The translations under genes were made by a program, and so were the position numbers. Shown in pieces: positions 13,358 through 30,159 of a DNA stretch of 64,000 bases. The stretch is from Larus michahellis (Eukaryota > Chordata > Aves > Charadriiformes > Laridae), in contig NC_133900.1 of the NCBI RefSeq assembly GCF_964199755.1, positions 78,166,727 through 78,230,726 on the forward strand. Reading direction: 5' to 3'. Position 1 is the stretch's first letter; the number at the start of each line of letters is the position of its first letter. The notes below the pieces were generated by a model, which did not search any database, was not told the origin of the DNA, and saw only the letters and a program-made list of their open reading frames with translations.

Positions 13358-15016
13358 GGAGAAGCCTCTGATCTATCTGTTAAGAACTACAGTTCTGAAA
13401 GTTTGACTGGAGGGCCAGCAACAGAGCATAGCTTTGTAGAACCATGATAAGGACTTTCCTGAACAGAAAAAGCTACCATCTGACATTTTAAAAATCAAAA
13501 CCCGCTCTAAATAATACTTGGAATACAGTAGGCTACAAGCGTGCATCCATATCTTCGTGTTAAAAGTTACCAAAGGTAAAGACCATTTTAATAGGCCTAC
13601 TCTCTAGCAGGTTAAATTTCTTCACAAATTTACACAGTTATATGTGTTAAAAGATTTTTCTGCGTTTGTTTAGCTTAATGATTGATTAGAGATATTATCC
13701 CCTTATAGGTGGTGAAATTGAGATATAAAGACTTTAATAGGTAGTTCCAAGGCTGAATAGCTAGAGAGAAAGGCAGAACAAAAAGCAGAATGCAGTTATG
13801 ACTTTTTGTGCTATCGTTGGATTATGCTACTTTTCAGAAAGAGTAGATGACCAAAGTGGTGCTAAATCTGAGAGATGAAGATACGGTCTTCGTCCAGCTG
13901 AAAAGAAAAAGAGTTTCTGGCTGGACTTCAAAACATGATAACCCACCTGATCAATAGGCTCTCTTACTAATAGTGAAAAACATCTCGGAGTTTGCAAAAA
14001 GTCCTGAGAATATTCCCCTTCCTATCATTTCACCTCCATCATGTTCATGCCAAGCTCAACTGGCTTCTATCCATACCTCTACTAGAAAAGGAAACTGTAT
14101 TTTCTGGATCCAGCAAAACAGGAGACATGGAATTAGCACGATCAGGATATCAATGACTTGGTAGCTAATATTACTTCATGCTCCTACCCAGAACCTTCAT
14201 AACAATAGGGGTCAACTGCTAAAAACTCTTACGTGTAAGCACAGTTGCCTATCACCACCTTCTGATATCTCAACTACACCCGGATGAAACCACCCTAAGG
14301 CAGATGTACCCACCTTGAGATCCGTGTCCATGTCTACGGCACCGTATAGCCACTGGAATTAGAGATGGATGGAAGATCTTGCATGAGTAATAAAGGGAGA
14401 AACGTGTTCCCTGGAACAGTCAACAACTGAGACTGTTCTCATCAGGAACAAAGGAAACACTTGTAACTAATTTGAAAAGTATATTTCATAAACATATGCT
14501 GGCGTAGTTATTTATGTATAAAAGATGACATTTGGGAGACAAATGTGACTGAACTTGGGCTCTATTCATAAACCAAGTGGTTCGTGACATTTTAAGTGTG
14601 AATAAAGCATGATTCGATTTTCTTATAATTAGACAAAAGATATAAACAAGGACTTTACCACAGAAAGATTTTTATTAAGCACACTTACAAAAGACTGCCT
14701 TTCTAACACTCGTACTTCTTTCCCCATGAATTGCATTTACTAGAGATTTGCTATAAGAGAACAATACCAACAGCATTTTGGATATGTTCAAAATACAGAG
14801 AGCTACTGTCACCACTGCTTTAATTCAGTATTTTCTCTTTTTCCTGAACTTCCAGAATGGGTCTGGTGTCTGATCATGTTGCAGATGAAATAGTTATTTT
14901 GGCAAGCTGCCACCCAATTTCTGTTTGAAACTTAATATCTCTCCAACTGGCAATAGAAGTAACTGTTTGACCTCTTCCCTGGCTTTTTTTTTTCTTCCTA
15001 TTTGTGCACAATTTAT

Positions 15017-15503
15017 TCATAAAGATGTTATGGTTAAACATGTTCCACCTGAGAAGCTTTTACACCTTTCTGGTTTTCTGCCCGTGAATCTCTGACTGTC
15101 AAGAACCCATACAGCATTGTCAAAAGTGCTGCAAAACTTTGTATCAAAAACTTGGTTAAAACTAATGCCATAAACCAAACTTTCCTCATTAACATTTTCA
15201 TGGTATATAACAACTTCAGAATGTTCTCTTTCTCCGTCTAGCAAGATGTTTATTGCCTTGTACTGAGAGGAGCACGTGTACATCCAGATATACACTGACA
15301 GCAACGATTTCACCACAACAGTTGAATATGCTGCTGCAAAGGAAATTGTTTCACGAGAAATGTCTGATAAAGTGCGGTTTGATGCAGACATCCAGGAAGC
15401 GCAGAATTCCACCACCATGTTCTTCAACGCTGTGAAATGTTTACTTCACTCTTCTGCCGCATCAAAGGAAATGACGCAGAGGAGAATTGACTTCAGGTCC
15501 TAA
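15017..15503. other. Unexplained overlapping open frames, possible gene relic
   Basis: The minus strand is open for 136 codons (15427 to 15017). The plus strand is open in another frame from about 15276 to 15503, with codon use more gene-like than the flanks. The plus frame contains a short FTTT...EIV stretch faintly like the actin C-terminal half, but the similarity is too weak to call. A 24-base A run lies 150 bp downstream on the plus strand. I do not recognise a family. It may be a relic of a transcribed sequence or a chance opening. Confidence 0.25.
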
Positions 15504-15652
15504 GCCTAGTTGGGGTTCTACAATGGCTGCCCAGATTACGCGTTTGTCTTGTTCTTACTCTCTTCCCCATGCAGTGGAGATGCGGTACTGTCTGATCTCA
15601 TGCAGCCATTGTTACGTTCATATAACTTGAGCCTTCAAATGACTGCACTACT

Positions 15653-15676
15653 AAAAAAAAAAAAAAAAAAAAAAAA
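15653..15676 (+). repeat. 24-base poly(A) run
   Basis: Uninterrupted A24. It could be a simple repeat or the tail of an inserted transcript that includes the open patch upstream. No AATAAA precedes it closely, and I could not find matching target duplications. Confidence 0.85.
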
Positions 15677-18600
15677 TCCCACCAAATAAATGCAGAGAAT
15701 TTAACAGCAATGGAGTCAATAGCTTTTCTTACATGAAAAGCAAAAGAAGCAAATTAAAAGATTTCCAAAAGGCCTCCTTACTGGTAGCATCCCCATGCAG
15801 TATGGATCAAGATGAGCAAAACTTAAGCATCTTACCACGGTGTTCTCAGTATTTATGACACAGGCTTGGTCCAGTACATTAAGGCAATAGTGCAGATGCA
15901 TTTATGGTGTATAAAACTGCCTTCTGTTTAGTTCATTGCTCTACAGAAAAAGGAGTAAAGCAAACCTAATGGTTTGTAATGGTGTAACTAGAGCCATGGT
16001 AGGGTAATATTAGTATGATTACATAAACTAAACCAAAAAAAAATTTAAAAATCACACTCACAGCTCATACAGCTGCTAGTAAAGATCTATGTTTAGGTAA
16101 AACTTTACAAAGCCACTGAAGGAAGATTGGATGGCTATGAAAAATGAGTTAACAAGGCACATCAAGAAATTAAAATAGCTGGAAATGAAAGCTATGATGA
16201 AAATGCACTCGTTAAGTGACTCTCACGTGTCAGAAAGTAAATTCTGCACAACCCTGGAGTGCTACCAAAGGGCATGGCCGTACCAGTGATTTCAGCTTTC
16301 AGACAGAATCAGTGAAGCTGGCTGTCACACCTGAGCGCGAAAGACAACATCAATAAGCTTATGGCAGAAAACTTGAACGTATGGGCAGGACCAGAATTCT
16401 CCATGCAAACACAAATGATTCAGACCAATGAAAGGGCTGTGTGCCTTTTAGACTAGCTGTCCACTTTTTCTGGTTGTATCAGTTTGTTTAATAAAAAATA
16501 CACATTTCTAGAGGCACTTGGATTCTCCTATTCCTGTAACTATTACAGCTGGAACACTTTCCACAGAAGACCGTTAAAAATTCTACCTTCTTCATTCTAA
16601 ACAAAAGCACAAAGGTTAATAAAAGTAACAATTTCACTTCAAATATGCTCAGAAGTCAAGGTTACTCCTGGATTTCAGAAAATCTCCCGTATGGCACAAC
16701 TTGGAAAAGAGTGCAGCAGAAAACAGAATGTGTGAAGAAATACGGAACTGGCATGGAGCACGCTTTCCAGCCAGCTCTGAGATCAAAGGGCCGGGTTTTA
16801 CAGCTATAAAGAGAATCAGCAGGGAACAGAAAGTGGAGCTGCACCTGTTACACAAACTGCATGACTACCCTCAATGGCTCTCCTTCCCTGGAAAAAAGGA
16901 AAGGCAGAAACAGGGCAAGCAACCACGCAGGGATTTATTTCGAGATGCGGCATTTTCTCCGCCTTCAGACATTTCCTCTGAACCTTGAACAATGTCGCCT
17001 CCTTCAGATTATCCTCTTCATGACGTGGGAGCGGTCCACAGCTTTCAGATTGGTAGGGTTATGCAAAATGTAATGAGTGGTAAACCAGATCATTAATTCT
17101 ACTGGTTAAACAGAACCGACTTCTCCTTCTCTGTTCACTGGGGCTTTCTGAAGTGGGAGAGAAAACCACACAAAAAACCCAACCACTGACAACTAAAGCT
17201 ATTAGTCTGATGACATAAGAAAAGAGCTATTTTGAGGTGCTGCTTTTGCATCTGCCATTTTCAACTTAGAAAAACATTAACTGCATCTGAAAATCATGAT
17301 GGACAGACTGTAACAGAGTGCAAATAAAAGCCACAAGCAAAATGAAATGGGAAAACACAGTATCTTCCTTCAATGGCAATATACCAGAGCTAAAAAAGGA
17401 GGCTGTGACAGCTTTTCAGTGCTCCGGAGGTTTTGTACAGTCATGCAGCACCACCATACCTGCTCCATTACATTTTCTTCAAGGACTATTGGCATATATC
17501 TAAAATGGGAATGGGGCAAGAAAATGACAATGATGTATCACTCTTCATCTATACATTGGCTACCAGTTTGGATACAGAAGTTCCAGCTGATTATTCACCG
17601 CTTAAACCTATCCTCCGTTACTGTCTTAGCCTGTATCATATCTGTGAAAAAAGATGTACAATAGTAATAACAAGGATGATTACAGCCCTTGCCATCTTCA
17701 AAGTACTTTTGAGGTAGTTGGATTAACAGTAAACTGCTGATCCAAAAAGAAGTAGCTCTTTTATTGGTATGATTTAAACACTGAGCATGTTTGCCATGTA
17801 TGGGAATTATGTCCTGAGCAGCAGCCACTAGTTTTTTTTTTTTACACAACTAACATGGTATAAATTACTTTTTAACATGCACAGGAAAAAATTTTCTATT
17901 TAAAGTGTACACTTTTGTCTTCAGTTATTGATCTGTTACTAACGGGACTGTGTCACCCATAAAATCACTATTTTATGGTAAGTTGAAGCACATTACAACA
18001 TTATTTTCCTAAACTGTATTCAGTGCACTGTAGATCTTCCACTGCCTGTTTTTCAGAAAATTTTAGTGAAGCCTTTAACCTTGGTAAGTTACATATTGTT
18101 AGCTACAAAGTGATGAAACACCTTTCTGTGTATCTGCATTAGATTTTTATTTGTCAGAAAGTAAAATGATTTTGTCCCCGGTCCACCAGTAGTTTATGCT
18201 CATCCACTTCTCATTATAGATCGGAAGAAGTTCTGGTGCAGTGATGGCTCCAGCACATGCTGGGAAATGCTTGATATACCTTGATTTGATATAAATTATG
18301 CACGTGCAGTACTTGAACCATATACGCTTCCACAAAACTGAACTCAGATGAGTTAATCTTGAGCTGGAGCCCACTGGGAGTGTTGGCACCCGAAACATGA
18401 GACCACCTCTGGGGCAGTATAAATATTGCTGCCCTCTCCTGGGCTGCCTTTCCTGCACCGACCTTTCCCGTAGAGGACAGCAGGCTTCAACAGGTTTAGG
18501 TCTAAATCATGTAGGGTCTGTCATTACTGCTAAGTATTCTTACAGAGAGCAGAGACTTTCCTGTTAGTCATTACACAGATGACAATTATTGCAGGTTTGA

Positions 18601-19145
18601 AATGTTACACAGTGTGCTAAGAGACTCTCAATTTAAAAATGACAGTAAACCAAATAAAGTGAAATATTTTTTAATTCCCTTTTTAAATGTGCATTTGAAT
18701 TCAGTACAGATCTGTAAGGCACACTCATAGGTCAAAAAAAAAATATTAAACATTCTTTTCAAAATAAGGATAGTCACGAGGCAATAGTATGTGCATAAAA
18801 TATAACTTTAGCTGTAATTGATAAACAATGCAATATGAATGTTCAGGTTTTGGATGCATTGCAATGTAATGTCACTTCTGTATCATGACATTACTCAGAG
18901 GAAATATTGGCACTGTAAATTATTTCTCATTGGGGTTAGGGGTTTGTATTCTCTTCATATCCCAGTAAAAAATAAACTCTTTAATAAATAAATATATAAA
19001 ATAAATATATGCTATCTGGAGATGTATAAATAGGTCCATCCTGAAGAAAAGTTCCAGCTCTGACTATGATGCATCGACATCTAAGGTCCATCACTAAAGT
19101 GGAGCCACTAAAACTTCATATACAGTTCTCAGGATTCATTACTGG

Positions 19146-19533
19146 TTTATTACAGTCTATTTCTTTCTATTTCTTCCAGCTGTCGTCTCATCCACACGAT
19201 GAAGGTAGTTCTTTGTCAATTTACGGACCACAGGTAATCCAGACAAAATTGCCAAGAGTTTGTTATTTATAACAAAAGTCACACTCCAACTTCCCTCTGG
19301 TTCCGGGCAACCACACAGTTCAGCAAGTTTGAAGGAGGCTGGTCCACGCTCAGCTTGAAGGCTTTGTCTCCTAAATCCAAAGGTTAGAAAACAAGAGGCT
19401 TGTCTGTCACAAAGCAGCTTCTTCCAGTCCAGCATCCTAGACCTCTGCAGGTTCCTCGTGCTGGGATTGCCATGGCAGCGGGGCCGACAGCTCCAGTATG
19501 GTTTGGGTTTTTTTTCCAAAGTTGCCTCCTTCC
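19146..19533 (-). other. FGF20: Candidate FGF20 3' UTR with AATAAA
   Basis: Downstream of the FGF20 stop on the minus strand, the first clear AATAAA lies at 19151-19146, about 385 nt after the stop. A second AATAAA at 18151-18146 would give a 3' UTR of about 1.4 kb. Which one is used cannot be told from sequence. The boundary given is therefore the proximal option. Confidence 0.4.
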
Positions 19534-23821
<4,288 letters not shown>

Positions 23822-23912
23822 GGGGGCGCGGCGGGGCTCCCAGCATGGGGAGCCGAGCCGTGCCGGTGGCGAGCCAGGCGGCGGGGTGGCGTTTGTACGC
23901 CCCGCGCGTGTG

Positions 23913-23950
23913 TATATATATACCTGCGGCCCCCTGACATATGCTAATGC
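23913..23950 (-). promoter_or_regulatory. FGF20: FGF20 TATA box and octamer-like site
   Basis: TATATATATA at 23922-23913 lies about 92 bp upstream of the FGF20 ATG in the gene's orientation, which puts a start site near 23885-23890 and a short 5' UTR. Immediately upstream is GCATTAGCATATG, an octamer/homeodomain-like sequence. The site positions are seen; their use is inferred. Confidence 0.6.
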
Positions 23951-24017
23951 AGCCCTCGGCGGGGAGGGCTGCGTTTGAAATTGTAAACCGGCTCTCCCCC
24001 CTTCATCCCCCCCCGCC

Positions 24018-24052
24018 GCCTCCTCCTCCTCCTCCTCCTCCTCCTCCTCCTC
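24018..24052. repeat. CTC trinucleotide repeat
   Basis: About eleven copies of CTC/CCT on the plus strand lie upstream of the FGF20 promoter. They create polyPro, polyGlu and polyGly open frames that are not genes. Confidence 0.9.
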
Positions 24053-24280
24053 TCCTCGCACCTTCCTCTGATGTGAGCGGGCGGCGGGGAGGGAGCTGCC
24101 GGGCCCCTCCCGCAGCGCCGGCCCGCACCCAGCGGCGGAGGGGGCGCGGAGAGGAGCGGAGCGGGCAGCGGCAGCCGGAGGAGGCTTCCGCGGACAGGTG
24201 CAAGGAGAGGCGAGGAGGGAAGAAGGAGAAAGGGCGTTACCTGAGGGTGAGACCTGCCCAGACACACATGAAAGGAGATT

Positions 24281-24321
24281 AAAAAAAAAAAAAAAAAAAA
24301 AAGGGAAAAAAAAAGAAAAAA
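24281..24321. repeat. A-rich tract at the CpG-island edge
   Basis: A22 followed by shorter A runs. It marks the abrupt end of the GC-rich FGF20 promoter region. Confidence 0.85.
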
Positions 24322-26559
24322 CACACAAAGATCTGACAGTTTTACTCCCTGTTTCTAAAGCGCTAATAAAATGTACAGGCATTACCCGCGCCTTTTATCA
24401 CTGCAGCTACAAGGAGGGGAATTTCTAAAGAAATTGGCATAGTCAGGGAGGTGTTTTCCCCTCTGCAAACTCTGCCTCGCATTTAATTTATCATTGAACA
24501 TGACATGAAACCCATCTATAGTGTTTGGCTATCGTTACAACATCTTGAAAAACATAAATGAGCCGGCCCCTGGTTTGGGATAAACATTTTCAAAACCTGC
24601 AGAGATGAAGAAAGAAAGACTGAGAGATGGCTCATCCAACCCATCTTCTTTCGGGTTTTGCATTGGGCCCATCACCAAAGTCTGTGGGCATCACAAATTA
24701 GCCATAATATCACGTACTGGAAGATCTCTGTTGTCTTTCTACAGCATTTTGAATCACTTCAGGACTTTGCTGTGCTGTTCCAGATGAGCGTATGCATTTT
24801 TTTTCATCCCCAACGCAGAATGGTTCATGCACGCAAATACATTCGTGGAACACATATTCATTATCAGCAATGGTAAAACAACGGTATATTAAAACTCAGA
24901 GATTGGCTTTTGCCACCTTTGCAGCTTTTTCTGTAATGCCCAATGAATTTTAGGGCTCAAACTACACGACCCATCTTAGCATTCAAGATACGCAATGCAG
25001 TTCCTTGGCAATGTTAAAACACCGTACTAGAGCATAAAATGCAAAGAACTTTCGTAGTTAATTCTTTCAAAAGTTTGAGAGAATCGCTCAGCGGTTTAAG
25101 GTTTCATTTAAACAAAAAAGTTGCAGAGAATCATGAAAGATTAGTTCCCCCGTCTTGCTCAGCGGTCTTTTCAGTCGCAGTCTAAATCTGAGAGATCAAA
25201 TGGATTTGACTGCTTAGCTTTATTTGCTATGGAGAGTATAGGGCTAATTAATTGGCAGGTGCTTTAAAGCAGGTAATGCTACACCTTTTCATCATTGCAG
25301 TCCTAAGTACTGCCCCTGTGTGCACCTGAATTATAAAAAGGCTGCTTTAAAGCAAGTGATTTACTGTGGAGGGATTTAAAACTGAAAAAACTAACGCTAA
25401 ATACAATGATCAGATAAATCACCTCTGAAGAGAGCACAGGCGGACCTGCTCTGAAGGCAGTTACAGATAGATGTTATATTATTTTACCTTTCAGATAACA
25501 GGAGCCTGTCATGTGGTGGGACCCAAAAATCCACCATAATCGAGATTTCAAAGCACATCTGTGTAAACATTATCACATCAGTGTAAAACATCAACCAATG
25601 AGCTTTCTCTTTGAACCAAATCTACTTAATTGCAGTGCTAAATCAAAGAAATAGATCAAAGTTGAATAATCTATATGGCACCTATTTCTCAAGTAGCCTG
25701 TACACCGATTACTCAAATACACCTAAAACGTTTGAAACACGCATCAAGTATTTTTATTGACATGACTGGCAGGTCGAGATCAAACTGTAATTAGTTCGTC
25801 ACAGCTGCTAAGTTGCAGGACATGCACTAGGATGGTAGAGCTAAATGGAGGAGGCATATTCTTCTAAGCCTGAAGATGCTCCAAGACGGATAATGTGTCC
25901 GGGTCCAAGCAGTACTCTCTGAGTCCTACGAACAGTAGAGGGCTCTTCTGGTTAAATGGCACCACTGTCCCCAGTAGAGAAGGGGATTTTATTAAAAAAA
26001 AAAAAATCAGCCATCACACACTGGAAGACCCTCACGGCTAAATCTTTCCTGCTATATAATGGAAACATTTAAAGTAGAGTGGAATATGTAACAACAATCT
26101 TTTCCGAGTGGAGTCTTTAATGTCTGGACACTAAACCGGTTATGCTGTTTTTATAAAGTACCAGAAAAGAAACAAAAAGATAAGAATTTTTTTGGTGTTT
26201 GCAGTAGTCATGTGACAGGAAAAGATAACACTAAGGATTTTTTTTTTTTGCACCTTCTGAGACTATACCATGGGAAGTTAAATAATTTTGAAGAGTGTTT
26301 TTACAAGAGCACATAATTCAACTGAAAGTATACAGTGCAATCTAATCAACTCTACGTATACTTCCTAGAGACTGCACTTTCAGCGTCGTTGAACAAATAC
26401 ATATGTGGCCGAGTTTTTATTTCCATAGCAAGCAGTTAGGGCTTCTATACACAATATAATTACTATAATTTCCTAAGAATAGCATATTGTCATACGCAAA
26501 ACCTGGTGGCTACTAAGGGAGTGGAGAAAGCAACGGACTGAAATCTTTAATAGATAGTC

Positions 26560-26602
26560 TATATATATGTGTCTGTGTGTGTATATACGCATAGAGAGAG
26601 AC
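26560..26602. repeat. Mixed TA/TG/GA microsatellite
   Basis: A run of TATATA, TGTGTGTG and AGAGAGAG dinucleotides with interruptions. Confidence 0.75.
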
Positions 26603-27157
26603 AGATCTATGTATCTATCAGGTTTGTTAAAAAAAGTTGTTAGCTGTAAAACTTTATGTCCTGCAATTTATTGCACCTTTATTAATTCTAGGACTCTCTT
26701 ACATCCGTCCAGTGCCATCCATAAAATTTGAATGCTACAACAAAATATTGTCTAGGAGAATGAAGGGGGGGTTCGTGACTACACGAGGAAGCAGACACAG
26801 GGCGGAAAAAAAACCACTGAGTAGAACATAAAGGAATATGTCCCGCTGGAGATACCTGTGTATCATGGTCATTTCCAGAGTCTTCCTAGATCTGGACAAG
26901 AAAACATGGTTGGCTGCTTCCAACAAGACGAGTAGAACCTGATGAAGTTACAGTGAGAGCCTTTCAGAGCACTGCAGGTCTGAGTAAAATAAGGTGTATT
27001 CTCGTGCAGGATTTCCTGGGAAGAAAAGAACAGAATCTTTTTCAAGCTCCGTGTACAAATCAGGTCATAATCTGATGATCTAAAGCCTTTTAAATGCAAT
27101 GCATACAGACTTTAAAAGCATTCAGACCTTTTTCTTCTGAACTGATATAGTTGCAGG

Positions 27158-27197
27158 TATGCATGCATGTATACATACATGTATATATAAATATATC
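27158..27197. repeat. Mixed GCAT/TACA/TA repeat
   Basis: GCATGCATG, ATACATACATG and TATATA units in succession form a degenerate tetranucleotide/dinucleotide repeat. Confidence 0.75.
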
Positions 27198-28477
27198 TAC
27201 CTATTTACAAAAGCTCAGATGAGGGAGAAGTGATGCTGAAAGAAAGTATTTTCCTATGGAAAGGAAGTTCTATATTTCTTGCACCTTCACTTTTTGTTTT
27301 ATTTCTTTCAATGAAGGCAGAAATTCATCTTTTTAAGATTCGTGATTTAATTGTCCATGTTTTTGTGGATACACATGAATAACTCCTGTATAAGCTAGGC
27401 AGGTAGTCAGCACATGTTTATATCCAGCTACATCCAGTGAGAATGGACCTTTTCCACATATATCAACATTCAAATGCCTCATTTGGCAGCTTTTGCATTA
27501 GTTCTGTAAGTGGATCACTGGATAAAAAACACCTTGATTTATTTAAATTACACGGTTTCTGAATCTGCGCACATAAGACATGCAGGCAGCTCTCAGTTTT
27601 TGACTTGCTGCAGAAATAAATTGCGCTCTTGTTCCGAAGCAAACACCTCACCAGGGAAGTTCTGACAACGTATCCAGGTGTAAGCAGTTACAGATGTGTA
27701 TTGCATTTTTTTGAAGTGGAAAAAAAAAAAAAAAGATTAGCCTAAAGGTGTTATTGAAAAGTCATTAAAATGTGCCTAACCGATTTCAGGGAAACAATGT
27801 GAGCACGGAGATAACTCATGGTTCATGTCCACAGTTTAGGCGACTGATGAGTCACACGGCAAATAGGTTTACTTTGGGACACTCCATTGACCAAAAGCGG
27901 TTTTGTTTCCAATCAAATGGAAAAACTAGACTATTTTAAAAAGTCTATATCAGTGAATGATGTTTCCCAATGAGGTAACTAGAACTGAAAAGATCCAAGG
28001 GCCACGTTCTACAAAATTTTCCAGACTGGATGCTTAGTCATGTAACTGCAGGAGAAATACTTGAGTTTCAGTCATGCTAAGCATCTGAAACTATTATTGT
28101 CCTGACACCTAAATATTGGCCTTTTATCATTTAGTACAGAGATGTAGCTCAGATCTGGAGACAAGACTTTTGCTTGGGAAACATACATCTAAAACGCTTG
28201 TAAGTAAAGCAGTAGATCTAAAAAAATTAACAGATAAAATACTTAGTTTTTAACAGATGGGAATAATGAAGTCAAGGGAATTACTTGAGGTATGAATTGG
28301 CTTACGGTATTCTAAAATATTGAAAGAAATGCAGTAACTCTGTCATTCACCCCAAATACCTGCTCTGAGGTTAATTCAACCTTGGCCATGCCTACTGTTG
28401 CATGGTCTGTCAGACTGTCAGTTGACAAACATGGCCACAGTTCTCCCCTGGCATAATATCTTTAAAATAGAAAAAAA

Positions 28478-28985
28478 AGAAGACCCGGGGAACTACAGGC
28501 CAGTCAGTCTCATATCTGTGCCCAGCAAGATCATGGAGCAGATCCTCCTGGAAACTCTGCTAAGGCACATGGAAAATAAGGAGGTGATCGGTGACAGCCA
28601 ACATGGCTTCACCAAAGGCAAACTGTGCCTGACAAATTTGGTGGCCTTCTATGACGGGGTTACAGTGTTGGTGGATAAGGGAAAAGTAACTGAAACCATC
28701 TACCTGGACTTGTGCAAAGCATTTGACACTGTCCTGCACAGTATCCTTGTCTCTAAATTGGAGAGGCATGGGTTTGACCAATGGACCACTCAGTGGATAA
28801 GGAATTGGCTGACAGTCGCACTCAAGAGTTGCAGTCAACAGTTCAATGTCCAAGTGGGCACCAGTGACGAGTGGTGTTCCTCAGAGGTCAGTACTGGGAC
28901 CAGTGCTGCTTAACATCTTTGTTGGTGACATGGGCAGTGGGACTAAGACCACGCACCCCCAGCAAGTTTGCTGACTTTTCAACAA
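28478..28985 (+). mobile_element. CR1 LINE fragment, reverse-transcriptase region
   Basis: The plus-strand translation matches the CR1 ORF2 reverse transcriptase: [20 protein letters not shown], then [14 protein letters not shown], then [13 protein letters not shown] (motif A). A frameshift follows, then remnants of [11 protein letters not shown] and a degraded SKFAD motif. It is truncated at both ends, with no 3' tail. The catalytic region is disrupted, so it is an inactive relic. Confidence 0.85.
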
Positions 28986-29429
28986 GTTTGCAGAATTTTC
29001 CAGCCGGCTGCTATTTAGGGAATTCAGTAATATGGGTCCCAATGGAACAATGCAGTAAGCAACCAAACAGAAGGAACATTATCTGTATCAGTCAAGGAAT
29101 GGTAAAGGACAGCACTACACTCTGTTGGTAAGTTGTTTATCTCCGTTTCACATGTCATTTCTAACAACTGTTCCTGGTGGGACTAAGTGCCAACATGCTT
29201 AAGATCATGGGACCAAGTTCAGAGAATCACAGAGTTCACCTAGGTGCCAAACTTTACAGCACAGCTCAAAAAATTATGGAATAGTCTGCCAGACTATTTA
29301 TCCCCTTTGTTGTAAGGGTTGTAACTGTAAAACCAAGGATTTAATATGCCAAATGTCAGTATCGCAGGCAACGCCGTTCAATGTCAGTTTATCGGAAACA
29401 ATCCTCACGCTTTTGGCTTCGCCTGTGTA
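28986..29429. other. Unassigned sequence between CR1 relic and MICU3 CpG island
   Basis: AT-balanced sequence with no recognised gene. It may include further decayed CR1 sequence, but I cannot align it by eye. Confidence 0.5.
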
Positions 29430-29871
29430 TCAGGTACGCACCGAGGGTTCCCAAGGCTTGGGAAACGGGATGGGACATCACCAGGTTTTTACGAGACCGA
29501 TGGGGCTTCATTCCCACACGGATAACGAAGGATCCCGGGATGCTTTTAACACAGCCTCGGCGGTGAAACGGTGACCGATCTTGAGGCCAGCTCCAGCCTT
29601 GAGGGCCTGGAGGCAAGCCAGGCGTGGTTGGCAGCCCTTCCTTCCTCCTTCCCCCGGATCAGGGCCGCCCCTCGGCCACCCCGGGGAGGGAAGCGGCGGC
29701 GGCGGGGTGGGCCCGGCCGGGCCTGGGCGGCGGCGGCGGACAGCCTGGCGGGGCGGGGACTGCCGGGGGCCTCTGTCTTCCCCACCCCTTCCCCGCTTCT
29801 CGCGAGGCTTCTGCCGGCACCCCCGGGGGGCTGCGTCCGCCGGTAACCGGGGCGGAGCGGCGGCTGCGGCC
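29430..29871 (+). promoter_or_regulatory. MICU3: MICU3 CpG-island promoter and 5' UTR
   Basis: GC and CpG density rise sharply from about 29430 and stay high to about 30400, covering exon 1 and the start of intron 1. No TATA box precedes the start codon, consistent with a TATA-less housekeeping-type promoter. The transcription start cannot be placed precisely. Confidence 0.65.
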
Positions 29872-30159
29872 ATGGCCGCCCTGCGCAGCCTCCTGCGCTG
29901 GCGCCGCCGTTTGGGACCCCCGCCCGGCGCCCCCCCGGCGCGGCGGCTGTGGGCCGGCGGCGGGGCCGGGCCGGCGGGGCTGAGACGGTGGTGGTGGCGG
30001 CGGGAGCTGGGCTGGGCGGCGGGGGGTGCCCTGGCCGGCTACCTGGGGTACCGGCTGTCGGAGCGGCGGCGGGAGCCCCCCCGGGAGTCGGCAGCCGCCG
30101 AGGCGGGCGGGGCCCGGGTGCTGCTCCCCATCCCGGTGGCGGCCGCGGCCAAGGAGACG
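29872..30159 (+). CDS. MICU3: MICU3 coding exon 1
   Basis: The exon has 288 bp encoding residues 1-96. The start ATG has G at -3 and G at +4, and the downstream residues MAALR match the human N-terminus. Residues 1-45 are Arg/Pro/Gly/Trp-rich with few acids, as in a mitochondrial presequence. Residues 47-60 ([15 protein letters not shown]) form a short hydrophobic segment. The exon ends [13 protein letters not shown], conserved with human, then donor GTAGGT. The N-terminus apart from its ends differs strongly from human. Confidence 0.93.

Larger units (their letters stand above)
10940..19145. other. Intergenic stretch downstream of FGF20
   Basis: AT-rich sequence with no recognised gene or transposon. 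It contains poly(A) runs, an unexplained open-frame patch at 15.0-15.5 kb (listed separately), and mildly GC-richer patches at 16.7-17.1 kb and 18.17-18.48 kb. Those patches are open for about 95-105 codons without recognisable motifs. Part of 18.1-19.1 kb could be distal FGF20 3' UTR if a distal polyadenylation signal is used (AATAAA on the minus strand at 18146-18151). Confidence 0.6.
24322..28477. other. Intergenic region between divergent FGF20 and MICU3
   Basis: AT-rich DNA upstream of FGF20 and, further on, upstream of MICU3. I see no gene. Two TA/TG/CA-type microsatellite patches lie at about 26560-26602 and 27158-27197, with poly(A) runs near 25996 and 27720. As the 5' flank of a developmental gene it is a natural place for enhancers, but none can be identified by eye. 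Confidence 0.65.

Noticed and set aside
15276-15503. Actin-like C-terminal fragment on plus
   Set aside because: Only FTTT and EIV align, with an insertion between them, and no other actin landmark is present. Too weak to name.
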